DNA from: Flavobacteriales bacterium
GTDB lineage: Bacteria; Bacteroidota; Bacteroidia; Flavobacteriales; UBA1820
Assembly: GCA_003150615.1 (NCBI GenBank)
Contig: QALN01000003.1
Coordinates: 211,405-275,404 of the forward strand
Direction: 5' to 3'
Length of the DNA: 64,000 nucleotides
Positions within the stretch are counted from its first letter, which is position 1, and each line of letters starts with the position of its first letter. The translations under genes and the position numbers were made by a program. Below the pieces are notes generated by a model. That model searched no databases and was not told the DNA's origin. It worked only from the letters and a program-made list of their open reading frames with translations. This document shows positions 45,889 through 55,333 of this stretch, one piece after another.

Positions 45889-48105
45889 TTATGCAGCCGT
45901 TTTGACTTTTTTCGCCTTTTTTATCTTTTTGGCTTTTATCACTTTCGTTTTCTGGAAATTTGAAGAATTGACGATTGTTAGTTCGTCTATTATATTCTGC
46001 GCTCCGGCAAACTTGTCTATCACGAACAGCACGTAACGTATGTCGACGCTTATGGTGCGCTGAAGCAACGGTTCGAATTCGATATCGCCGCTCATGGCTT
46101 CCCAGTTGCCGTCGAACGCTATGCCGATGAGCTCGCCGCGCGCATTTATCACCGGCGATCCGGAATTTCCGCCAGTGATGTCGTGGTTTGTCAAAAAGCA
46201 CGTTATCAAATCGCCGTTGGAATCGGCATATCGGCCGAAATCGCGCTCTGCGTACAAGTCGAGAAGTTTTTGCGGAGCATCGAATTCCACGTCGCCTTTT
46301 TTGTACTTTTCGGACACTCCCTTGAGCGTAGTCTGGTAATGATAAGTCACGCCGTCCTGCGGATCGTACGGAAGTATCTGCCCGTAAGTGAGGCGCATGG
46401 TGAAGTTAGCGTCCGGATAGAACGTTTTGCGCCCGTCGAACGTCTTGAGCAATGCCGCGTGGAACAAGCGGTTTGCGCGGTTGAAACTGTTTCGTGCCGC
46501 TGCGTTTTCCTTGTTCAGTTTGACTGCCTGCTCCTGGTAAGACCGGAATACCCTTATGAGTATGTCGTTTTTAAGTTTTTCAGGCTCTTCTTTTATCATT
46601 TTCTGAAATTCGTCCGGCCGGAAGACAACCGACGATTTCATCTTTTCGCCCAGCGCGTCAACGCCGCCAGCCAGTTTTATCTCTTTTTTGAGCGTGTCGG
46701 GCAGCAACGTTTCGGGGACGTTGTTCACTATGTGTTTCATTAACTGTACGGACAGTTCCTTTTCCAGTTCCATGTCCAGCCGGGAGAATGCCTTGGGTAT
46801 ATCCACTTTTTCCGCAGTCTTTTTGCGGACCTCCTCCGGTATGTCCTCATTGCCCACAGCCGACGCTACAAGCAAAGCCGTCCTGCCTGCCGCCGAACCG
46901 GAAAGTCCGGCCTGGGAGAGGTATTGTATTGCCGCAGTGGCCGGAGCCGTCTGGGAGTAATAGCCGCTTATGTCGTCGAAAATGCCTCCGTAAACGGCTT
47001 TGCGCGCATTGTCGGCGTTTATCCATTTTTCTACTTCGGCTTCCGTCCTGCGTTTGCTGTCGGCGGTTTTATTTTTCGTCAGGGCTTTTATCATACCCAT
47101 GCGGTTTTTCCAGTAGTTGGATGTCGAAGCGAAGTCGTTGGCGTAGTTTATACGTATGGCCTGGTCTTTGGCCATGGCGCGGCGCAATATGTCGAGTTTG
47201 GCCTCGCGCGCATTTACGAACGCCGGGTATTCCGTGTCGACGAGAAAATCTATTCCCCACGATGTCAGATAGCGCTGCGTGGTGCCGGGATAGCCCATTA
47301 TAAACGCGAAGTCGCCTTCTTTCTTGTCGCTTATGTCGATAGGAAGATATTTTTTAGGATGGTACGGAACGTTGCTCTCGGAATACTCGGCAGGGTTGTT
47401 GTCCTTGTCGGCATATACGCGGAATATGGAAAAGTCGCACGTGTGACGGGGCCACATCCAGTTGTCCGTTTCGCCGCCGAACTTACCGATCGACTGCGGG
47501 GGAGTCCCTACCAGACGCACGTCCTTGAACACCTGGTACACGAACAGGTAATATTCGTTGCCGCTGTAAAAACTTTTCACCTCGGTACGGTATTTGCCGT
47601 TTTCCGCTGCCTGGATTTCTATTTCCTTCGCTATTTTGTTTACGGCCTCGTACCGCTCGTCTTCCGTCATGTTGGGGGCGAGCACTTCCTGTACTTTGTT
47701 GGTGACGTCTTCCATGCGTACGAAAAACTGCACCGAAAGTCCTTTGGCGGGCAGTTCCTTGTCGTATGAAGAAGCCCAGAAGCCGTCGCGCAGGTAGTCG
47801 TGCTCGGTTGACGAGAGTGCCGCTATGGCCGAGAATCCGCAGTGGTGGTTGGTCAGCACCAGTCCGTTTGGCGATACCATTTCCGACGTGCACCCGCCTC
47901 CGAAAATAGGTATGGCGTCTTTGAGCGAGGAATTGTTTATGTCGTATATTTCCTGTGGCGTCAGCTGGAGCCCCTGTTTCTGCATGTCCACATAGTTAAG
48001 GCGTTTTATGAACACGGGCAACCACATACCCTCGTCCGCCAATGCGCGGGAGGGCATAAGCACGGCAAACGATAGAAGTGCCGCAAACAAAGTTTTCTTT
48101 ATCAT
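45889..48105 (-). CDS. S46 family dipeptidyl-peptidase (DPP7/DPP11 type)
   Basis: This 738-residue protein has a signal peptide (residues 1-23). It also has the S46 elements: catalytic His in LTNHHCGFSAI, an N-terminal trypsin-like half, and the Ser motif GGNSGSPVINARGELIGIAFDG with AMSGDIEFEP after it. It releases N-terminal dipeptides in the periplasm. Whether it prefers hydrophobic or acidic residues cannot be told. The last about 20 residues are rich in Lys and Ala (KVIKAKKIKKAKKVK), not usual for the family. TAACTTTG and TACTTTTG boxes at 48134-48149 (minus strand) are likely promoter elements. Confidence 0.95.
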   Translation of the reverse strand: MIKKTLFAALLSFAVLMPSRALADEGMWLPVFIKRLNYVDMQKQGLQLTPQEIYDINNSSLKDAIPIFGGGCTSEMVSPNGLVLTNHHCGFSAIAALSSTEHDYLRDGFWASSYDKELPAKGLSVQFFVRMEDVTNKVQEVLAPNMTEDERYEAVNKIAKEIEIQAAENGKYRTEVKSFYSGNEYYLFVYQVFKDVRLVGTPPQSIGKFGGETDNWMWPRHTCDFSIFRVYADKDNNPAEYSESNVPYHPKKYLPIDISDKKEGDFAFIMGYPGTTQRYLTSWGIDFLVDTEYPAFVNAREAKLDILRRAMAKDQAIRINYANDFASTSNYWKNRMGMIKALTKNKTADSKRRTEAEVEKWINADNARKAVYGGIFDDISGYYSQTAPATAAIQYLSQAGLSGSAAGRTALLVASAVGNEDIPEEVRKKTAEKVDIPKAFSRLDMELEKELSVQLMKHIVNNVPETLLPDTLKKEIKLAGGVDALGEKMKSSVVFRPDEFQKMIKEEPEKLKNDILIRVFRSYQEQAVKLNKENAAARNSFNRANRLFHAALLKTFDGRKTFYPDANFTMRLTYGQILPYDPQDGVTYHYQTTLKGVSEKYKKGDVEFDAPQKLLDLYAERDFGRYADSNGDLITCFLTNHDITGGNSGSPVINARGELIGIAFDGNWEAMSGDIEFEPLLQRTISVDIRYVLFVIDKFAGAQNIIDELTIVNSSNFQKTKVIKAKKIKKAKKVKTAA

Positions 48106-48425
48106 ATTATTGGTACTCTTAAGTTTTTGTTGTCAAAGTTACAAAAGTAATTAATTGCCGTGAAATAACCTTAAATTTTAAACGGCAGACAACGCGTCGC
48201 GAGCCATACTGCTGCCGATGTGTTTCCTGTATTGCACGCTTAGCGCGTACTTGATTTTAACTTTTGGTGCGTTTAGAGAGTATGATAGTTAAAAAAAATT
48301 TAAAAAACGCATTTATAGACTCAATAGAGTATCTCGAGACGTTTTATTGTATAAATTTGTAGTACCGCATTTGCGGAAAAACCCACTCCTTATCAAAAGA
48401 TACAATAACTTAAAACACGACAGCG
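48106..48425. other. Divergent promoter region between S46 peptidase and coiled-coil gene
   Basis: About 320 bases. On the minus strand it has two overlapping TAnnTTTG matches (48134-48149) for the peptidase. On the plus strand TAAATTTG at 48352-48359 lies about 67 bases before the next gene. Nothing else is apparent. Confidence 0.6.
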
Positions 48426-49346
48426 ATGGAAGAAAACAAAAAAGAAAATCAGCCTTATCCTTACAAAAAGGATGAAAGGAAGCCGCGCAAACGGCCCGCG
48501 GCTGTGCTCATATTGCTCGTACTGCTGCTTCTTGCGGCCGTAGGGTATATATTCTACTCACGCGGACAGTACAACGACATAATAGAGCATAACCGACAGA
48601 CGGCGATAGCGGAACTCACTGCTCTCCAGGCAGACTATGACACTCTCTACGTTCAGGACGCAAAACTGAAAATAGAGATAGACGAGGCTCAGTCGCACAT
48701 AGCTTCTCTTAGGGACTCTATGGTAAACTACAAAGCCAACATCAACCTGTTGCGTTCATACGAACGTCAGATAAAACGCCTGCGTGAAGAAAAGCGCGAG
48801 CTGTTCCATGTGGCCGATTCGCTCAACAGGCTGAACAAAGTGCTGATAGCCCAGAGGGACAAGGCGGAGGACTCGCTTCGCAAGACATCGTCGCGCAACC
48901 AGGCTCTGGTCGAGGAAAACGTGCGTATGCAGGCCGATATGAAGACGGCGGCATCGCTCGACGCCCGCAATGTCAAAGCCCAGGCTATAAGCGTGTCCCG
49001 TTCCGGAAAGATTACTGATACCGACCGTGCAAAACGCACAGACCAGATACGCGTATCGTTCACCCTTTCCAAGAATCAGTTCGCAAAGAGCGGAGCTACT
49101 ATGGTGTATGTCCGTGTGGTTTCGCCCAATAAACTGATAGGTATCGAAAAGGGAAATAACTTCTTCGCCGTAGGACAGGAGCGCATGCAGTTCAGCGGCG
49201 CCAAGGAAGTTATGTACGAAAACCAGGATCTGGACGTTAGCGTATTCGTGGACGGTGTTCCGGGCGATTTCGTGGAAGGACGCTATCAGGTGTTCGTATA
49301 TGCCGCAGGCAAAGAAGTAGGCAGCACTCAGATGTTGCTCAGGTAA
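48426..49346 (+). CDS. Membrane-anchored coiled-coil protein of unknown function
   Basis: This 306-residue protein has a basic, proline-rich N-terminal tail (residues 1-25), one membrane helix (26-45), a long coiled coil (about 50-180, with LRDSMVNYKANINLLRSYERQIKRLREEK and repeated leucines) and a C-terminal beta-rich domain with YVRVVSPNKLIGIEKGNNFFAVG. The topology puts the coiled coil and C-terminal domain in the periplasm. I do not recognise the family, and the shape is like envelope-spanning structural proteins. Confidence 0.6.
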   Translation: MEENKKENQPYPYKKDERKPRKRPAAVLILLVLLLLAAVGYIFYSRGQYNDIIEHNRQTAIAELTALQADYDTLYVQDAKLKIEIDEAQSHIASLRDSMVNYKANINLLRSYERQIKRLREEKRELFHVADSLNRLNKVLIAQRDKAEDSLRKTSSRNQALVEENVRMQADMKTAASLDARNVKAQAISVSRSGKITDTDRAKRTDQIRVSFTLSKNQFAKSGATMVYVRVVSPNKLIGIEKGNNFFAVGQERMQFSGAKEVMYENQDLDVSVFVDGVPGDFVEGRYQVFVYAAGKEVGSTQMLLR

Positions 49347-49367
49347 TCCATAGACCGTTAAAAACGC

Positions 49368-49400
49368 AACATGGCCGCGCTTTGCGCGGCCATGTTTTTT
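49368..49400. terminator. Terminator shared by convergent genes
   Basis: AACATGGCCGCGC and its complement around a TTT loop, with a T tract after it on the plus strand. Confidence 0.85.
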
Positions 49401-49920
49401 ATAATTCCATATTGAACTCCAGCTTCATCTTCAGCCCCTCAGGCACTCCCAGCGAATCGCGCATATGTTGATACTCGTGCAGATCCAAAGGCCCGTGTAC
49501 ATTCTCGGAAGGCTTGTCTATAATCCAGAACTCCGGCCGGTTCTGCGCCCTGAAAATACGCATTCTGTTGCCCCAATCGACTACCTTGGGATCGAGCCTG
49601 TTGGGATTTTCGTAAGGCTTTTCCCCGGCAAACCGGAATACCAGGATAAAACGTTCATCATACGCATACTCATATACGAATTCGTCTATTACCGTTTCGC
49701 CCGTGCCGCTGCGCCATATTATAGGATATTTGCCGCTGATCCTGTGAAACATATAATTGTTGCCTAATTCTTTGTCGGCGGGAACAATGTTGTTTTGGCA
49801 CAGTAAAACGATTTTATCCCTGAATATCTCTATGCACGTAACTGCTATTATAGTCAGTACAAAGGATGAAAATATGGCGATTATAGCCACTGTCCATTTT
49901 TTTTCACAAATATTATTCAT
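49399..49920 (-). CDS. Membrane-anchored protein, candidate immunity partner
   Basis: This 173-residue protein has one N-terminal membrane helix (residues about 10-32, cytoplasmic N terminus) and a periplasmic domain with TVIDEFVYEYAYDERFILVFRF. The tail has FWIIDKPSENVHGPLDLHEYQHMRDSLGVP. That tail resembles a type I recall in small Bacteroidota proteins close to secreted toxins (DUF3997-like), but I cannot prove this. It starts 6 bases after the stop of the upstream 211-residue gene, so the two form one transcript. The membrane-anchored, periplasm-facing layout is what a colicin-M immunity protein has. Confidence 0.55.
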   Translation of the reverse strand: MNNICEKKWTVAIIAIFSSFVLTIIAVTCIEIFRDKIVLLCQNNIVPADKELGNNYMFHRISGKYPIIWRSGTGETVIDEFVYEYAYDERFILVFRFAGEKPYENPNRLDPKVVDWGNRMRIFRAQNRPEFWIIDKPSENVHGPLDLHEYQHMRDSLGVPEGLKMKLEFNMEL

Positions 49921-49926
49921 GTCTAT

Positions 49927-50562
49927 TTAGGGGTTTACGGTTGCTTCTCCTTTCACTTCAATATCGAAACTACGGCCTCCGGTTGTCAGGGCCATCAATA
50001 CCGTATCCGGTATAGGCATGGGCATATTATGTACTATGCTGCCAAGTAATGTATAAAAATTTCTGTCCGATTTGCCATTTTTTTGCCAATCGAAGTCATA
50101 CCTGTCGGATTTCGTTACCTTTACTTTCAGATTGCCTAAATATTTGAAATCGACGCTGCCTAAAGTCACCCCTATCATGGATAGTTCTCTGATGCTAAAG
50201 GTGTTGATTGATTTTTTAGCGCCGACCTCGTCGTTGAAATCCCGTTTGGCGGATATCGTCGGTATGTGCATGCCTGTTATATCGACATACATCGGCTGGC
50301 CGTTACCGAATTTGTAATGGAGATATGTCCTGATGATATTCAGTTTCTTGTAATCGGTACTGCTGCCGTTTATCATACTCGAATATAATCCCCTGAGTTG
50401 ATTCGTTATATTTTTTATCAGGTTATTTTCCTCTTCTTTGGCCTTTTGTGCTTTTTCCTGATATGACATGGCCGTTTCCCTGTCATTGTCCGTAGCCAGG
50501 CTTCCGTGAGTTTGTTTAGAGGCTATATAGCCATATACCGCAGATGATGCTCCCATTTTCAT
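49927..50562 (-). CDS. Putative colicin-M-like (lipid II-degrading) effector
   Basis: This 211-residue protein has no signal peptide or membrane helix; its N-terminal 80 residues are polar, with helical Lys/Glu repeats. The C-terminal half resembles, in order, the colicin M catalytic domain as I recall it: HYKFGNG (82-88), LGSVDFKYLGNLKVKV (134-149), the key D-x-Y-D motif as DRYDFD (153-158), an SDRNF segment (165-169), and GGRSFDIEVKGEATV (195-209). Colicin M cuts the lipid II pyrophosphate link. The HR pair of colicin M is replaced by DR after a longer insert, so activity is unproved. A stop codon lies directly before the ATG. Confidence 0.5.
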   Translation of the reverse strand: MKMGASSAVYGYIASKQTHGSLATDNDRETAMSYQEKAQKAKEEENNLIKNITNQLRGLYSSMINGSSTDYKKLNIIRTYLHYKFGNGQPMYVDITGMHIPTISAKRDFNDEVGAKKSINTFSIRELSMIGVTLGSVDFKYLGNLKVKVTKSDRYDFDWQKNGKSDRNFYTLLGSIVHNMPMPIPDTVLMALTTGGRSFDIEVKGEATVNP

Positions 50563-50599
50563 TTAAGTTTTAAATTGAATATTTAATCGTATTCCCCTA

Positions 50600-50631
50600 C
50601 AAATATAAGAAATTTTATTTGAGATAGCAAA
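50600..50631 (-). promoter_or_regulatory. Promoter of the effector/partner unit
   Basis: TATATTTG (plus-strand 50600-50607) and TTTG (50628-50631) are spaced by 20 bases. This fits the TTTG-N19/20-TAnnTTTG Bacteroidota promoter closely and lies about 40 bases before the start. Confidence 0.75.
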
Positions 50632-50731
50632 AGGCAACCTGTTTGATCCGCCTTTTGCCATGTCCGGATAAACGAACAGCCGTATCCATTTTATGACACG
50701 GCTGTTTGTTTTGTAATAGGGTAGTATGGAT

Positions 50732-52531
50732 TTACCGGTATATCGGGCGGCATTTTTCAGCCAGCCACCGGGCGTCTTCCCCATCCAAAAGAGGCAGTAC
50801 CTTTTCGAGCACCAACGCATGGTAACCGTTCAGCCATTCCAGTTCCTCGTCCGAAAGCATGTCCCTGTCCACAAGTTTCGTTTCGATAGGCGCGAGTGTC
50901 AGTGGCTCGAAGCCTAGGAAACGTCCGTTTTCATTCTCAAAAGCCTCACGCACCGTCACACAGTTCTCTATGCGGATGCCGAATTTGCCAGTGGCGTAAT
51001 ATCCCGGCTCGTCGGAAATGACCATGCCTTTGCGGAATGCCGGAGCCGATGTTATACCCTTGTTGCCGAAACTGATAGGCCCTTCGTGGACGTTCATCAT
51101 AGCTCCCACGCCGTGTCCCGTTCCGTGTCCGTAGTTGTATCCGTAGGCCCACATCCTGCTGCGGGCAACGGCGTCGAGCTGGGGACCGCTGTACCCTTCG
51201 GGAAAAACGAGTCTTTCTATTGCTATATGTGCTTTCAACACTGCGGTGTAAGCTTTCTTTTCTTCTTCCGACGGCTCGCCTATGTACAGCACACGTGTGA
51301 TGTCCGTCGTGCCGTCCGTGTATTGTCCTCCGGAATCTATCAGCATCATGCCGCTTCCCGATATCTTTTTTGCCGTACCTTTTTTTGGACTGTAATGCAC
51401 TATAGCGCCGTTTTCACGGAAACCGACTATCGCGCCGAAACTCTCGCTGACGTATCCGGGCTGTTTGGCGCGTATGCGTCCCACCAGGTCTGCGAGGTCG
51501 GCTTCGTCCCATCCGTTCTTTTCGGATTCTTCCTCGGCCAGACGGTAAAATTCGGCCAGCGCCACAGCATCCTTGAGCATCGCGCGTCGCTCGCCGTGTA
51601 TTTCGGCTTCGTTCTTTACGCATTTCATCATTGCCACCGGCGAAGTGCGTTCCACCAGTTTTACATCTGACGGCAGCAGCGAGCGGTGGTAGGCTGAAAA
51701 TTTAGCCGGGTCGGCCATCAGCGCTTTTCCTGTTTCGGAGGCTATCCACTTTTCCACATCTTCATACGGGCGTACTTCTACAGCTGCGCTGCGGAGGTAG
51801 TTTTTCACTTCCGAAGGCAGTTTGCCGCTGTCGATGAAAAGTGTGGCCTTGCCTGCTGTTACAGCCAGATATGCATATGTGACCGGGTTGTACGCCACGT
51901 CGCCGCCGCGTATGTTCAGCATATATGCAACTTCGTCCAGCGAGTCGATAAGTATGGACCGTGCGCCTTCGGCCTCCATCACGCGTCGTACGGAGTCTAT
52001 TTTTTCGCGCGCCGTAGCTCCTGCGGTATGAACGTCATGTACATAAACGTCGCTGTGGGGCATATCCGGGCGGCCTTGCGTCCATATTTGTGCCGGGTCG
52101 AAATCGGTCACGAGCTTTATGCCTTTTTCCGACAGCATTTTTTCCATCGTACGCGCTGCGCCGAGCGAGAATACGCGCCCGTCTATTCCTGTTGTAGAGC
52201 CTTCCGGAAGGTTGGCGGCTACCCATTCGACCCATTCCGGACTGGTCTGCACGAGGAGTTTGTGCAGTTGCATTTCACTGCCTGAAAGTTCGTTTTCTGC
52301 CTGGAGGAAATAACGCGAGTCCGTCCACAGTCCTGCATGTCCATGTGTTATTACCACAGTCCCGGCCGAGCCGGAAAATCCCGATATCCACGCCCTCAGG
52401 GCGAACCTCGGCGCCGAGTATTCGCTCTGGTGCGTGTCCGAAGACGGTATTATCACCGCATCTATGCCTTTTGTTTTCATCAACGCCCTCAGGGCGGCTA
52501 TTTTTTCATCCGTAGTCATATTTTGATACAT
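50732..52531 (-). CDS. Aminopeptidase P family protein (Xaa-Pro aminopeptidase, M24B)
   Basis: This 599-residue protein has two creatinase-N-type domains (about 1-300) and an M24 catalytic domain. Metal ligands are visible in LIDSGGQYTDGTTDITR (two Asp), GHGTGHGVGAMMNVHEGP (His), SDEPGYYATGKFGIRIENC (two Glu). The length is that of the eukaryote-like three-domain form common in Bacteroidota. It removes N-terminal residues before proline. It is a single cistron. Confidence 0.93.
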   Translation of the reverse strand: MYQNMTTDEKIAALRALMKTKGIDAVIIPSSDTHQSEYSAPRFALRAWISGFSGSAGTVVITHGHAGLWTDSRYFLQAENELSGSEMQLHKLLVQTSPEWVEWVAANLPEGSTTGIDGRVFSLGAARTMEKMLSEKGIKLVTDFDPAQIWTQGRPDMPHSDVYVHDVHTAGATAREKIDSVRRVMEAEGARSILIDSLDEVAYMLNIRGGDVAYNPVTYAYLAVTAGKATLFIDSGKLPSEVKNYLRSAAVEVRPYEDVEKWIASETGKALMADPAKFSAYHRSLLPSDVKLVERTSPVAMMKCVKNEAEIHGERRAMLKDAVALAEFYRLAEEESEKNGWDEADLADLVGRIRAKQPGYVSESFGAIVGFRENGAIVHYSPKKGTAKKISGSGMMLIDSGGQYTDGTTDITRVLYIGEPSEEEKKAYTAVLKAHIAIERLVFPEGYSGPQLDAVARSRMWAYGYNYGHGTGHGVGAMMNVHEGPISFGNKGITSAPAFRKGMVISDEPGYYATGKFGIRIENCVTVREAFENENGRFLGFEPLTLAPIETKLVDRDMLSDEELEWLNGYHALVLEKVLPLLDGEDARWLAEKCRPIYR

Positions 52532-52827
52532 TTATTTTAGATGCATATAAACTATTTTACAATATGTTATCGTGCCGCTGCAAAAAAGCCCGGAAGGAGC
52601 GACTATAACGGTACGCACGGCAGTAAAGTTATGCAAAATATGGCGAATACTATCCTTGTCCGTGCGTATTAAATCGTATGTGGTGGCGTTTTTTTTCAAA
52701 AAATGAAAGTAGGGCGGTCTGGGCGTGCGGGCTGCACCGCCGTACAGCCGCCGACTGATGTCCACAGAACGGAAGCAAATATCGGACGGTCTGTGATAAG
52801 AAAATAATACTGCTGATAATGAATGAC

Positions 52828-54132
52828 CTACCGTGAAATGCGTTTCGGATATCTGAAAATTATTGCCGCCGTAGCGAAAACGCCCATCAGCATAGGGTAG
52901 TACAGGCTGCCTATTATCGACAGCGGCGACACTCCGGCCAGCGATGAAGCTATCAGCACCTGCGCGCCGTAAGGTATCAAACCCTGGACGAAACATGAGA
53001 ACGTATCCAGTATGCTCGCCGTCTTGCGCGGGTCTATTCCGAAACGGGAGGAAATGTCACGGGCTATCTGGCCTACGGTGATAATAGCCACCGTATTGTT
53101 GGCCGTGCACATGTTGGTAAGGCTCACCAGGGCGGCTATGCTCAGCTCGGCTCCCCGGCGGGTCGATACTCTCCGCGTCAGGTGCGATATTATGTAATCC
53201 ATGCCTCCGTTGGCGCGTATCATCTCCAGCATTCCGGCCGCAAGAAGCGTCACTATTATCAGTTCGCCCATGCCTTTTATTCCCTCGCCCAATGCCGACA
53301 GCCAAGGCCAGAAACCGCCTTCGCCCGCTGCCATGCCGGTAATGCCAGTGCTTGCAATCCCCAGCACAAGCACTGCTGTAACGTCCATGCCGCACACCGC
53401 GCACACCAGCACTATCAGGTACGGCAATACCAAAAAGTAATCCTCCGCCGGAACCTCCCCTGAATCCCAGTGCATGCCCGTCCCTTTGAAAATATAGAAA
53501 ACGAGTACCAGAAGCACAGCAGGCAGGACTATCATCAGGTTGGCGCGGAACTTGTCCTTCATCATACAACCCTGTGTTTTGGTCGCAGCTATCGTCGTGT
53601 CGGAAATAAACGACAGATTGTCCCCGAAAAACGAACCTCCTACCACCACGGCTGTCATAAAAGCAGGGTCTACGCCTGTCTTTGCGGCTATGCCCGCCGC
53701 TACCGGAGTAAGCGCCGCTATCGTGCCCACTGAGGTTCCTACCGCCAGCGATATAAAGCACGAAGCAATGAAAATCCCTGCCAGCAGCAAATCGCCCGGA
53801 AGTATCGACAGCGTCATGTTGACCGTAGCGTTTATCGCCCCTGTAGCTTTTGCCGCCTGCGCGAACGCCCCCGCCAGTACGAATATCCACACCATGAGCA
53901 TTATATTGCTATGGGATGCCCCCTCGGAAAAACGTTTTATCCGTTTGCCGAGCGGCACGCCCCGGTACATCGCTATCGAAACGGCCGCCCCGGCCAGAAA
54001 AGCAACTGTGATGGGCATTTTGTAGAAATCCCCGGCGCAAAGCGATACTCCGAGGTAGAGGGCGAAGAACACGAACAGGGGGAACAGTGATACCGCACCT
54101 GTTTTTTTCTCCTTTACGGCAGCTTTTTCCAT
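52828..54132 (-). CDS. NhaC-type Na+/H+ antiporter family protein
   Basis: This 434-residue membrane protein has about 11-12 helices. It carries SLAVGTSVGTIAALTPVAAGIAAKTG, GGSFFGDNLSFISDTTIAATKTQGC (the conserved Asp/Asn-rich region of the NhaC family), MCTANNTVAIITVGQIARDIS and a C-terminal GLIPYGAQVLIAS. It may use the sodium gradient, or be an amino-acid exchanger of the same superfamily. TACCTTTG at 54171-54178 (minus strand) is a plausible -7 box. It is divergent from the rhomboid gene. Confidence 0.88.
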   Translation of the reverse strand: MEKAAVKEKKTGAVSLFPLFVFFALYLGVSLCAGDFYKMPITVAFLAGAAVSIAMYRGVPLGKRIKRFSEGASHSNIMLMVWIFVLAGAFAQAAKATGAINATVNMTLSILPGDLLLAGIFIASCFISLAVGTSVGTIAALTPVAAGIAAKTGVDPAFMTAVVVGGSFFGDNLSFISDTTIAATKTQGCMMKDKFRANLMIVLPAVLLVLVFYIFKGTGMHWDSGEVPAEDYFLVLPYLIVLVCAVCGMDVTAVLVLGIASTGITGMAAGEGGFWPWLSALGEGIKGMGELIIVTLLAAGMLEMIRANGGMDYIISHLTRRVSTRRGAELSIAALVSLTNMCTANNTVAIITVGQIARDISSRFGIDPRKTASILDTFSCFVQGLIPYGAQVLIASSLAGVSPLSIIGSLYYPMLMGVFATAAIIFRYPKRISR

Positions 54133-54431
54133 TTTTTTATGTCCGGTTATTGAACCTTTTTACCGGGGTGCAAAGGTACGGATTTTTGTCCATAACTAGG
54201 TGTTCCCCGTATGTTGCGCACCTGCCGGGTCCCGTACTAGGTTTTCGTGTCTTTCCGGATACGAACAGGCTCCTGGCACCGGGGATAATTTCTTTATATG
54301 GGATCGTATTTTCCGCGTATAGTGATGCTTATGTCGCTAAAAGTCGTATTTTTGTAATCCCGCGTCGCAGAGAATGCCGCGATAACCTTTTTCATACTGC
54401 ATGCGGGAGCAACGAGAAAAACACATGTAAA

Positions 54432-55100
54432 ATGCCTGAATTGTCCGTATTGGTGCTGTTCGCAGCCATATTCATCGTATCCCTGAAAGGTTTCAGGGAC
54501 CAGTCTTTTTTCCGCCGCTACCTGTTCGACGTGAACGACGTGAAATACCGCAGGGAATATTACCGTCTTATAACATGCGGTTTCCTGCATACCGACTGGT
54601 TGCACCTGCTGTTCAACATGATAACCCTGTATTTTTTCTTCGGGGTGCCTTTCGCCGTACTCGGCGAGATGCGCTTTTTTCTGCTGTACTTTGCAGGTCT
54701 TGCCTTTTCCAGCCTGTTTTCGTACGCAGTCAATTACCGCAAACCCAACTATGCCGCTGTCGGCGCATCGGGCGCGGTAACCGCCGTGCTTTTCTCGGCC
54801 ATCATGCTCGAACCGGGCCTAAAACTGATGATAATACCCATACCGCTTCCGATACCGGGTTACGTATTTGCGGTGGCATACCTGCTTTACACCAATTACG
54901 GTATGCGCAACTCTATGGGCAACATAGGTCATTCGGCGCATCTGGGCGGCGCTGCCTCCGGCATACTGCTCACGATAATAATGTATCCTTCGGTATTGGT
55001 TTACAGCCCATGGGTTACTACCGGGCTGGCTGTTCTGGTATTAGCGCTGATGGGACTGGAGCTGTACCGTCAGGGGCGCGGTTCATGGGGACAACGCTGA
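54432..55100 (+). CDS. Rhomboid family intramembrane serine protease
   Basis: This 222-residue protein has six membrane helices. The catalytic dyad is visible: Ser113 in VGASGAVTA and His170 in GHSAHLGGAASG. HTDWLHLLFNMITL near residues 53-66 is the conserved loop 1. Rhomboids cleave membrane-embedded helices, but the substrates here are unknown. The start at 54432 was chosen because the earlier in-frame ATG gives unfamiliar residues and overlaps the antiporter gene. Confidence 0.93.
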   Translation: MPELSVLVLFAAIFIVSLKGFRDQSFFRRYLFDVNDVKYRREYYRLITCGFLHTDWLHLLFNMITLYFFFGVPFAVLGEMRFFLLYFAGLAFSSLFSYAVNYRKPNYAAVGASGAVTAVLFSAIMLEPGLKLMIIPIPLPIPGYVFAVAYLLYTNYGMRNSMGNIGHSAHLGGAASGILLTIIMYPSVLVYSPWVTTGLAVLVLALMGLELYRQGRGSWGQR

Positions 55101-55127
55101 AAATACGGCAACGCCTGAAATATGAAC

Positions 55128-55162
55128 GATCCCGCTTCGGAAATACCCGGCGGGATTTTTTT
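55128..55162 (+). terminator. Terminator after the rhomboid gene
   Basis: ATCCCGC pairs with GCGGGAT across a 14-nt loop and is followed by a T tract. Confidence 0.7.
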
Positions 55163-55195
55163 GTAGGTGAATTTTTAATATCCGATTTGTTTCAC

Positions 55196-55203
55196 TATAT
55201 TTG
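55196..55203 (+). promoter_or_regulatory. Likely promoter -7 box of the Ohr gene
   Basis: TATATTTG matches the TAnnTTTG element and lies about 130 bases before the gene start, giving a longer leader than the other genes. TTTT 20 bases earlier is a weak -33. Confidence 0.45.
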
Positions 55204-55333
55204 TAGAATATAGGATGCGGTTAGGCAAGACATTCAAATAAAATTTGATGACTTTGCAATCACCTTTTCCGATATTTGACATGGATATTGTTGTAATGTC
55301 TTAATTTAATTATAAACCCAAAATACCTGAATC

